This document shows positions 1 through 4,725 of a stretch of 6,076 nt of DNA, one piece after another. The translations under genes were made by a program, and so were the position numbers. The stretch is from positions 1 to 6,076 of the forward strand of contig CAVFUK010000169.1 in the NCBI GenBank assembly GCA_963625535.1, given 5' to 3'. This DNA is from Phocaeicola_A sp963625535. Its GTDB lineage: Bacteria > Bacteroidota > Bacteroidia > Bacteroidales > Bacteroidaceae. Within the stretch, counting starts at the first letter, position 1. Each line of letters starts with the position of its first letter. Under the pieces are notes generated by a model that saw only the letters and a list, made by a program, of their open reading frames with translations, had not been told where the DNA came from and ran no database searches.

Positions 1-1
1 G

Positions 2-70
2 AACCTGGAAGCCCTGCTCAACGAGAAGGAGAGACTGATTAAGGTTTACGAGAAGCTGATGGAGAAATGA
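2..70 (+). CDS. C-terminal end of a truncated upstream gene, probable helix-turn-helix regulator
   Basis: The window opens inside a reading frame that ends at the TGA at 68-70. Only 23 codons are visible, including the stop. The peptide is highly charged and helical (core EALLNEKERLIKVYEKLMEK), with leucines spaced as in a short coiled coil. From memory, this kind of tail is common at the C-terminus of small Xre-type regulators in Bacteroidales, where a short helix-turn-helix is followed by a coiled coil that includes an 'LLxEKERLI' stretch. The stop overlaps the ATG of the next gene (ATGA), so the two are probably translationally coupled. A regulator is inferred from this tail and from the S24 repressor two genes downstream; the DNA-binding part is outside the window. 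Confidence 0.6.
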   Translation, partial: NLEALLNEKERLIKVYEKLMEK

Positions 71-459
71 AGGAGCGGACGGAAAAGGTCTTGGCCTGGT
101 GCACGTTTGCGTCGCTCTTCCTGCCTATGCTCTGCTATCACAACAACGGTCACGACTGCATGTGGGACGAATGCATGAAGATATTCTACGAAGGAGATTT
201 GGGCTGTTGCGTGCTGAGATTCACCAATGATGCCTGCATGGTGTTGGCTGTGGCATGGTTCTTTGTAATCGAGGGAGGTGCGATAATCGTCTCACGTTCG
301 AGGGCGGGGTCGTTATCCGTCTTCGTTTTCATTGCGGTTCTGCTGGCATTCAGTGTCTTCCTTGCGATGCTTGACCCGTCGAAGTGGCTTTTCGCAATAG
401 CCTCACTGGTGCCGGCAGGCATGTTTACCGTTTGCGTATGGTTAGACGGCAGGAGGTAG
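67..459 (+). CDS. Small four-helix membrane protein of unknown function
   Basis: This encodes 130 residues and I do not recognise the family. Four hydrophobic stretches look like membrane helices: about 8-24, 57-76, 82-103 and 105-126. The loop between helices 1 and 2 (about 23-57) is rich in Cys and His: Cys23, His25, His29, Cys31, Cys36, Cys47, Cys48 and Cys57. That could mean disulfides if the loop is periplasmic or metal binding if cytoplasmic; neither can be told from sequence. The start overlaps the previous stop (ATGA), and only 23 bp separate it from the S24 repressor, so all three genes are probably one transcript. Position in a repressor cluster would suit a lysogenic-conversion or superinfection-exclusion protein, but that is inference from context. 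No signal peptide distinct from helix 1 is seen. Confidence 0.75.
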   Translation: MKERTEKVLAWCTFASLFLPMLCYHNNGHDCMWDECMKIFYEGDLGCCVLRFTNDACMVLAVAWFFVIEGGAIIVSRSRAGSLSVFVFIAVLLAFSVFLAMLDPSKWLFAIASLVPAGMFTVCVWLDGRR

Positions 460-482
460 CGATCCTAAAATACATTTTTATC

Positions 483-1118
483 ATGGAAGAGATTATCAAG
501 AGATTGCAGATGTATCTGCACCAGACGGGCGAGTCGAAGAACAGCCTTGCGATAGCTGCAGGGCTCAACCCGTCAAACTTTAACAGGAAGATGAACGGTG
601 GACTGCCCTTCACTAACAAGGACTTCGTTAAAATCAGTGACGCAACAGGTCTGAGTGCGGCATGGATTGAGACTGGCGAGGGTGATATGATGGACAAACC
701 GCAAGAAAGAAGAATAACGACGCATAATGCCGACGTTAGGCCATTCTATGACATCGACTTCGCATTAGGCTTCAACGAATACTACAATGAGGTTCCTGCG
801 ACGAACATCAGGGTGCCTGGCTACGGATGCGCCGACTTCTGGTGTCGGACATCAGGGGACTCTATGATGCCGGTCATAAGCAACGGAGACATCATCGCAC
901 TGAAGGAGGTTAAGGACTGGCAGGTGTTCCTTCCGACCAACGAAGCCTACGCCGTCATCACTACCAACAACCTGCGCACGGTGAAAGTTGTGCGGCAGGG
1001 ACATGACGACGAGCATTTCATTCTGCATGCTTACAACGAGGAGTATGCAGACCAGGAGATACCCAAGACTGCCATCACCAAAATCTTCAAGGTGCTCGGT
1101 GCGCTGAAGCGGCTGTAA
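483..1118 (+). CDS. S24-family (LexA/CI-like) transcriptional repressor
   Basis: This 211-residue protein has the two-domain plan of a self-cleaving phage repressor. Residues 3-66 are a helix-turn-helix (NSLAIAAGLNPSNFNRKMNG at 20-39 spans the turn and recognition helix). After a linker, the S24 peptidase fold has the nucleophile Ser127 in SGDSM and the general base Lys168 in LRTVKVV, spaced as in LexA and CI. Such proteins bind operators as dimers and keep the lytic programme off until RecA-stimulated self-cleavage. The usual Ala-Gly scissile pair is not evident; the equivalent linker reads DFALGF (92-97), with Leu-Gly instead. The ATG at 483 was preferred over an in-frame start at 384 because the extra 33 residues would lie inside the previous gene and the protein begins naturally at the first helix. 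It ends 4 bp before the first left-arm att repeat. Confidence 0.88.
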   Translation: MEEIIKRLQMYLHQTGESKNSLAIAAGLNPSNFNRKMNGGLPFTNKDFVKISDATGLSAAWIETGEGDMMDKPQERRITTHNADVRPFYDIDFALGFNEYYNEVPATNIRVPGYGCADFWCRTSGDSMMPVISNGDIIALKEVKDWQVFLPTNEAYAVITTNNLRTVKVVRQGHDDEHFILHAYNEEYADQEIPKTAITKIFKVLGALKRL

Positions 1119-1121
1119 AAA

Positions 1122-1141
1122 GTGTGAGTAACGTGTGAGTA
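1122..1141 (+). repeat. Left-arm direct repeats (2 copies of GTGTGAGTA)
   Basis: GTGTGAGTA occurs at 1122-1130 and 1133-1141, with start points 11 bp apart, close to one helical turn, so a protein would bind both on the same face. The 22-bp block 1122-1143 matches 1427-1448 at 20 of 22 positions, tying it to the right-arm set across the tRNA fragment. The likely role is an integrase arm-type site (or an excisionase site). The block starts 4 bp after the repressor stop. Confidence 0.75.
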
Positions 1142-1201
1142 GAGCATAAATAAAAGTGCTAACTAATTGTGTATCAATAGGTTGACTATACCCCATCATT
1201 T

Positions 1202-1244
1202 CTTCCCAAGCCTGGGAGGCGGGTTCGATTCCCGTATTCCGCTC
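1202..1244 (+). other. 3' half of tRNA-Gly(CCC); probable att core
   Basis: Read as a tRNA, 1203-1209 (TTCCCAA) is the anticodon loop with anticodon CCC. Then follow the 3' anticodon strand (1210-1214), a 4-base variable loop (1215-1218), a T stem closing on TTCGATT (1219-1235), the 3' acceptor strand ATTCCGC (1236-1242) and discriminator T (1243), which suits glycine. The bases before 1202 cannot pair with 1211-1214, so there is no 5' half and this is not a working tRNA gene. Phages that integrate into a tRNA carry such a 3' segment so that the host gene is restored. The identity limit at the anticodon loop suggests strand exchange in or next to the anticodon arm. Confidence 0.8.
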
Positions 1245-1372
1245 TTTCCACTTAACTTACTCAAAATCAGTCAGTTAGCTAATAAATAAAGGCTTTCTGA
1301 TGTGCCTCTGGCCGTTTCACACCTCTTATATAAGGTACAAAAACGTGCATAATGTGCGAGAAACGGGGTGGT

Positions 1373-1447
1373 TTTGTGAGTTATTTGTGAGTTATTTATG
1401 AGTGAACCGGGTTTTGTGAGTAAATCGTGTGAGTAATGTGTGAGTAA
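1373..1447 (+). repeat. Right-arm direct repeats (six GTGAGT-type units)
   Basis: Six 11-bp units lie in one orientation: 1373-1383 and 1384-1394 (TTTGTGAGTTA), 1395-1405 (variant TTTATGAGTGA), 1413-1423 (TTTGTGAGTAA), 1426-1436 (CGTGTGAGTAA) and 1437-1447 (TGTGTGAGTAA). Core-to-core spacing is 11, 11, 18, 13 and 11 bp. The last pair duplicates the left-arm block. The cluster ends 10 bp before the integrase ATG, so a protein bound here would also cover the integrase leader or promoter. Integrase arm sites are the favoured reading; an operator for a control protein is the alternative. Confidence 0.75.
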
Positions 1448-1457
1448 AACTGCTATT

Positions 1458-2639
1458 ATGAACAATTCAATCAAACCGTATGTGGAGGCCAAGAGCCTTG
1501 GAGTGTTTTTCATTATAAGTTATCGCGGTAAACGGTGGCAGGTGTCGACCGGGCTGAAGGCTTCTGCTAAGTTTGAGGGGCTGACATTCCCGAAGTCAGA
1601 GAAAAATGCGAAGGCAAAAACAGGGCGTATGACGCATCTTTATAGTGAGATAGACAAGTGGATGCTGTCACACCCTACAACGCCCGTGAGCGAAGCGAAA
1701 GAGGCCATCAAGGGCATTGTGTCGGGGCAGGAGGCTACGGCCAACACAAAGACGCTGCTCTACTACATGGGGCAGTTTGTGGAGACCAAGGCAAAGGACT
1801 CGACCAGGACGGTGTACGAGATGACGATGAAGCGTATAGAGCGGCACGACAAGGCGGCGACATTCGGCACCATCAACAGGGAGTGGCTGGAGAACTACCA
1901 GACCGCCGAGCTGAAGCGTGGAAGGGCGTTGAACGGCATTGCCATCGACCTGCGGAACATAAGGGCAGTGTTCAACTGGGCTATCGACAATGACTATACG
2001 GACAAGTATCCGTTCCGTAAGTTCTCTATCAAGACGGAGCGAGAGGCGTACCTATGGCTGAACGTGGACGAGATGAAGGAGCTGCGTGATATAGAGGTCG
2101 AACCGTTCATGGAGAAGTATAGAGACCTCTTCATGCTTGGCTTCTATCTGATAGGGATTAACATTTCCGACCTCTTGGAGCTTCCTGTCGGCTGCATCAA
2201 GCACGGACGCATACAGTACAGGCGCAACAAGACGGCAAGGCTCTACGACATCAAGGTGGAGCCAGAGGCGACGGCGATAATAAACAAGTACAAGGGGACG
2301 AAGCACCTCATAGGTGTGCTTGATGACGGCACGAAGGAGACATCATTTAGAAGACGGCTGAATGACTACATCAAGCGTATTGGCAAGGTGACATATGTGA
2401 AGAATAAGCGAGGAGCGCTCATCAAGAAGGAGATTACTCCGCTGCACCCGGACATCGTGTGGTACACTGCCAGGCGCTCATGGGCGACCATAGCGGCCAG
2501 TATCGACATACCAAAGGAGACCATCGGCAAGGCATTAGGGCACTCGGAATGGGACAACTCAACGACCGACTTATACATCAATTTTGACAACAGGAAGATA
2601 GACGAAGCAAACAGAAAGGTGCTTGATGCCTTGCTCTAA
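1458..2639 (+). CDS. int: Tyrosine recombinase / phage integrase
   Basis: This 393-residue integrase would recombine the phage att site with the host tRNA-Gly. The N-terminal part (about 1-95) is an arm-binding-like domain, residues 95-185 a SAM-like core-binding domain, and 200-390 the catalytic domain. The nucleophile is Tyr373 in TTDLYINFD, with LGHS (His362) before it, Arg339 in the WYTARRSW box and the beta-hairpin Lys258 in RRNKTARLY. Box I reads GINISDL (233-239), with Asn235 where most family members have the first catalytic arginine. IntDOT of Bacteroides is known to lack that residue too, so the enzyme may still be active. A GTG at 1440 is in frame but lies inside the last arm repeat, so the ATG at 1458 is chosen. 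The stop overlaps the convergent helicase by 4 bp. Confidence 0.92.
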   Translation: MNNSIKPYVEAKSLGVFFIISYRGKRWQVSTGLKASAKFEGLTFPKSEKNAKAKTGRMTHLYSEIDKWMLSHPTTPVSEAKEAIKGIVSGQEATANTKTLLYYMGQFVETKAKDSTRTVYEMTMKRIERHDKAATFGTINREWLENYQTAELKRGRALNGIAIDLRNIRAVFNWAIDNDYTDKYPFRKFSIKTEREAYLWLNVDEMKELRDIEVEPFMEKYRDLFMLGFYLIGINISDLLELPVGCIKHGRIQYRRNKTARLYDIKVEPEATAIINKYKGTKHLIGVLDDGTKETSFRRRLNDYIKRIGKVTYVKNKRGALIKKEITPLHPDIVWYTARRSWATIAASIDIPKETIGKALGHSEWDNSTTDLYINFDNRKIDEANRKVLDALL

Positions 2640-3895
2640 TAGTAGACTCCCGTGAGTGTGCGCCAGTCACCCTGCACATAGCCGACGTATGCCGGCCGAC
2701 CTTTCTCGTCGTTGACCAGCTGCAAGTCCTCTACCCTACCGAAACGTTCGAGGTTGCCGCCAAGGTCTATCACCCACCCTTTCTTGCCCTCATAGGGGCG
2801 TATGATGCGGCCTACTGACTGGTACCAAACGCGCAGGGACATCGTGGGACGGGCGAAGACAACGGTGTCGAGGGCAGGGAAATCGAAGCCGCAGACAAGA
2901 ATCCCGACATTGGCCAGCACCTTAATTCTCCCGTCCTTGAAGTCGGTGAGTATCTGCTCTCTTTCCTTCTTCGGTGTCTCGCCGCTGACCATGGCGCAGC
3001 CGGGGATGAGACGGCACAGCTCCACGGCCTGCTCGATGTAGCGGACGAAGACAAGCACGCCTGTGCGTTTGTCCTCGGCCTTCTTGGGGTGCATCACACG
3101 GCGCACGATACCGGCCAGCTGCTCGGTGAAGCAGGAGCGCTGCATCTCGGTGAAGAGCGAGCGGTCGTCGTAGTCAAGACCTGTGCTGTTGCGGCGGACG
3201 TTGTTCATGTTGATGGTCTTCAGCGAATAGTAGTGGAGACGGGCAAGGTAGCCTTGCTCCAGGAGCGTCTGTATGGGCACCTGATAGATTATCCTGTGGA
3301 ATATCCTCGGCCTGGTGCCAGTGAGCATCTTCTCGATGCTACGATTGACTATAGCCGGGTTGTAGGGGTGTTTCTTGTCGAAGGCACAGGGCTTGAACAC
3401 TCCGTTGACCAGCTTGCCCTGTTGCGAGGACAGCCTGTAAGGGGTAGCGGTGAGGCCCAGCACCTTGCGCTTGACATGGGTAATGAACTCGACGTACATG
3501 CCTTCCTTGGCATTGCAGACATCGGCCTCGTCGATGATGATGGCACCGAACTTGACAAAGTCTTCCTTGTGGCGGATGATGCTGCCTATGGTGGCGAAGG
3601 TGATGCGTGCGATGTCCTTGGAGCCGCACGAAGCGGAATAGATGGCTATGTCGTCAACGCCATAGGACTCCATCTTGGCATAGTTCTGTTTGAGTATCTC
3701 GGCTGAAGGTTGGAGAATGAGGATGTTTCCGCCCAGGCGATAGGCTATGTCGGCTATGATGAGCGATTTTCCACATCCGGTAGGCGCTATTATCAGCGCA
3801 TTGTATTTCTCCTCGTCACGGAAAAAATTTACGGCAGCATCGGAGGCTTCCTGTTGGTAAGGGCGAAGTGTGAATTTAGGCTTATATACTTTCAT
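2636..3895 (-). CDS. RadD/YejH-like superfamily 2 DEAD-box helicase
   Basis: This 419-residue SF2 helicase has all main motifs. Residues 8-16 (FTLRPYQQE) form a Q-motif-like start. Walker A is APTGCGKS (37-44), motif Ia is near LQPSAEILKQN (61-71), motif II is IDEAD (121-125), motif III is TAT (149-151), motif V is NVGILVCGFDFP (329-340) and motif VI is QSVGRIIRP (359-367). Order and flanking sequence recall E. coli RadD (YejH), a RecA-linked repair helicase, but RadD is near 590 residues and carries a Cys-rich zinc region after motif VI. Here the protein stops about 50 residues after motif VI, with no Cys cluster. A role in phage replication, recombination or repair is likely. It is transcribed against the integrase and may be read from the promoter at 4599-4630 through a leader of about 700 bases. 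Confidence 0.87.
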   Translation of the reverse strand: MKVYKPKFTLRPYQQEASDAAVNFFRDEEKYNALIIAPTGCGKSLIIADIAYRLGGNILILQPSAEILKQNYAKMESYGVDDIAIYSASCGSKDIARITFATIGSIIRHKEDFVKFGAIIIDEADVCNAKEGMYVEFITHVKRKVLGLTATPYRLSSQQGKLVNGVFKPCAFDKKHPYNPAIVNRSIEKMLTGTRPRIFHRIIYQVPIQTLLEQGYLARLHYYSLKTINMNNVRRNSTGLDYDDRSLFTEMQRSCFTEQLAGIVRRVMHPKKAEDKRTGVLVFVRYIEQAVELCRLIPGCAMVSGETPKKEREQILTDFKDGRIKVLANVGILVCGFDFPALDTVVFARPTMSLRVWYQSVGRIIRPYEGKKGWVIDLGGNLERFGRVEDLQLVNDEKGRPAYVGYVQGDWRTLTGVYY

Positions 3896-3962
3896 TTTGT
3901 TTCAATCTGTAATCACTTTGCGACGGGTGCAAAATCGTAAGCAAACAGACACTTTATCTTTC

Positions 3963-3994
3963 AGTTTTCCGAAGTCCGAAAATTCGGCAAAACT
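3963..3994. repeat. 11-bp stem-loop upstream of the helicase
   Basis: AGTTTTCCGAA (3963-3973) pairs with TTCGG-c-AAAACT (3983-3994) as 11 base pairs with a single bulged C at 3988 and a 9-base loop. It lies 68 bp upstream of the helicase start. No T-run follows on either strand in the way of a strong intrinsic terminator. It could be a processing site or attenuator between the structured RNA region and the helicase, or an operator. Confidence 0.5.
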
Positions 3995-4065
3995 CTGTAA
4001 AGATTTGCGAAAATCGGGGAAAATTTTCACTCTTGAATATCTCTTGGGTAGTTTATCTTCCTTCC

Positions 4066-4097
4066 TACGCGTGCGCATACGTGCGTACATGCGTGTA
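4066..4097. repeat. 32-bp perfectly alternating pyrimidine-purine tract
   Basis: From T4066 to A4097 every step alternates pyrimidine and purine without a break, mostly CG, TG and TA steps (for example ACGCGTGCGCATACGTGC). Such tracts favour left-handed Z-DNA under negative supercoiling. It lies outside any gene, between the helicase leader and the structured RNA region. It may act as a supercoil sink or boundary, or be a by-product of many overlapping short palindromes; the function is unknown. Confidence 0.7.
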
Positions 4098-4112
4098 GTA
4101 TAAGATATTTAT

Positions 4113-4139
4113 CCTTGCTTCAACTTTGCTTCCTTGCTT
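4113..4139 (+). repeat. Short CCTTGCTT repeat cluster
   Basis: CCTTGCTT occurs at 4113-4120 and 4132-4139 with a one-base variant CTTTGCTT at 4124-4131, and a partial CCTTG follows at 4145-4149. Start points are 11 and 8 bp apart. On the minus strand these read AAGCAAGG, at the downstream end of the candidate RNA. They may be protein-binding iterons or unstructured single-stranded repeats in a transcript. Confidence 0.45.
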
Positions 4140-4140
4140 A

Positions 4141-4592
4141 GAACCTTGACTGTTAGGCACTGAGACCCTCTGAGGACATGGTTTCCCCTTACCCACGGCC
4201 ACGAAACCGAAGCCGCAGGGAAGGGAAGCCATTCCGACGTTCTGTTGAGGCCATCAACCCCGTCGGACACACCAGCCGGCAATCATCGCCACTTAGTGTA
4301 AGGAGCCTTCACCGATGTTGGTGCCACGCCGTCTTCTCCTATCAGTTCCTGACGCTCCGCCATGCGCAGTCCCTCTTGCGGAAATTTGTTTTAAGTCGTG
4401 GAGTTGCGAGGTGTATCCAGCCGTCCTTTACTCCCAGACTACAGGCAAAGCGAAAGCCCCATCTGCTCCAAAAGTCAAACGCTTCGCTATATGCCTGTCT
4501 CTGTCGGTGTGCGATGGGGCTTTCATATATAAGCCTATTCAGTATATCCTTTCTTCTGTCGGCAAACAAACAGCGAAGCTTGCGACATTTTG
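4141..4592 (-). ncRNA. Candidate large structured phage RNA (or long structured leader)
   Basis: About 450 bp without a gene carries many inverted repeats that fit one folded RNA. They include 4178-4194 with 4218-4232 (about 14 pairs with small bulges) enclosing CGGC/GCCG (4196-4199 with 4212-4215); TCCGACG/CGTCGGA (4233-4239 with 4261-4267) enclosing GTTGA/TCAAC (4244-4248 with 4254-4258); 4278-4282 with 4286-4290; CACC/GGTG (4310-4313 with 4320-4323); TCCGC/GCGGA (4356-4360 with 4378-4382); GGAGT/ACTCC (4400-4404 with 4430-4434); and the pseudoknot at 4441-4524. The minus strand is chosen because a good promoter sits at 4599-4630 with a start expected near 4592. Wobble evidence is mixed: 4278-4290 prefers minus, while the U-G pair 4182/4228 prefers plus. 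No clear terminator is seen, so it may continue into the helicase. I recognise no tmRNA, RNase P, 6S or SRP RNA hallmarks. Large ornate phage RNAs such as GOLLD and ROOL are the nearest known kind, by analogy only. Confidence 0.5.
4441..4524. other. H-type RNA pseudoknot candidate
   Basis: Two long inverted repeats interlock. Stem 1 joins ACAGGCA and AGCGAA (4441-4447, 4449-4454) to TTCGCT and TGCCTGT (4483-4488, 4492-4498). Stem 2 joins GAAAGCCCCATC (4452-4463) to GATGGGGCTTTC (4513-4524), a perfect 12-bp match. The strand order is stem 1, stem 2, stem 1, stem 2, which is an H-type pseudoknot once the three shared bases (4452-4454) are given to one stem. The alternative is a switch between two exclusive hairpins. 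Perfect matches of 12 and 7+6 bp are unlikely by chance in 84 bp. Confidence 0.6.
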
Positions 4593-4598
4593 ATGTTG

Positions 4599-4630
4599 CA
4601 AAGATACAGACATTGTCTGTTATAACCAAA
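4599..4630 (-). promoter_or_regulatory. Bacteroidetes-type promoter, reading left
   Basis: On the minus strand the sequence reads TTTG (4630-4627), a 20-base spacer, then TATCTTTG (4606-4599). This fits the Bacteroidetes -33 TTTG and -7 TAnnTTTG boxes at the usual spacing. Transcription should start near 4592 and run into the structured region and, if not stopped, the helicase. Confidence 0.7.
4606..4620. promoter_or_regulatory. 15-bp palindrome between promoter boxes (probable operator)
   Basis: ACAGACATTGTCTGT has perfect 7-base arms around one central base and fills most of the spacer between the -33 and -7 boxes of the leftward promoter. A dimeric repressor bound here would block RNA polymerase. 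The S24 repressor (483-1118) is a natural candidate, but no second copy of the site was noticed in this window, so the partner is unproven. Confidence 0.6.
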
Positions 4631-4725
4631 TCTTTTTGAGATTTAGTTTTATTTTTAACATTTCGCCACCGTTTTTGTCGGTCATTGACGTGCAGCGTCT
4701 ATAAGTAGAGGAATTTAGACGGGCC

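Larger units (their letters stand above)
1119..1457. other. Phage attachment region (probable attP), non-coding
   Basis: These 339 bp between the repressor stop and the integrase start hold no convincing gene. They contain the tRNA-Gly 3' fragment, taken as the crossover core, with GTGAGT-type repeats on both sides: two on the left, six on the right. In lambda and CTnDOT, integrases use core sites plus arm sites on both sides of an intact attP, while attL and attR each keep one arm. Arms on both sides therefore suggest attP, that is, an excised, circular or concatemeric phage molecule. The alternative is an integrated junction where one set of repeats belongs to flanking DNA. No promoter matching the Bacteroidetes consensus was found for the integrase here. 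Confidence 0.7.
3896..4725. other. Non-coding region of about 830 bp rich in structure
   Basis: No convincing protein gene is seen between the helicase and the terminase-like gene. The longest frame (4178-4639, plus strand) is rich in Arg, Ser and Leu and crosses the strong stems, so it is rejected. From left to right the stretch holds a stem-loop (3963-3994), an alternating pyrimidine-purine tract (4066-4097), CCTTGCTT repeats (4113-4139), a dense set of inverted repeats (about 4141-4524), a palindrome-bearing minus-strand promoter (4599-4630) and an AT-rich gap. It separates the DNA-metabolism and packaging genes, so besides an RNA it could hold a replication origin or packaging site. Confidence 0.75.

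Noticed and set aside
384..482. Upstream in-frame extension of the S24 repressor
   Set aside because: It would add 33 residues inside the membrane protein gene with no family likeness; the protein begins well at the ATG at 483.
1202..1244. A complete tRNA-Gly gene
   Set aside because: The D arm, 5' acceptor strand and 5' anticodon strand are absent; bases before 1202 do not pair with 1211-1214.
1122..1447. CRISPR array
   Set aside because: The units are only 11 bp, mostly in tandem without spacers of even length, and flank a tRNA fragment; arm-type att sites fit better.
3089..3706. A 205-codon open frame on the plus strand
   Set aside because: It is wholly antisense to the helicase, whose motifs are complete, and its composition follows from that shadow.
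4441..4524. Intrinsic terminator made by the GAAAGCCCCATC / GATGGGGCTTTC pair
   Set aside because: The loop would be 49 bases and no T-run follows the stem on either strand; a pseudoknot or long-range stem fits better.
4141..4592. tmRNA, RNase P RNA, SRP RNA or 6S RNA
   Set aside because: I see no tRNA-like ends or tag frame, no RNase P core motif, no SRP apical loop and no single long bubble hairpin.
4178..4639. A 153-codon open frame on the plus strand in the structured region
   Set aside because: The translation is rich in Arg, Ser, Leu and Cys with no domain-like pattern, runs through the strong stems and into the minus-strand promoter, and has no convincing start context.
4620..4685. 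A 21-residue minus-strand reading frame after the terminase-like gene
   Set aside because: It is very short, AT-driven in composition, and overlaps the -33 box and operator, with no support beyond an ATG and a stop.
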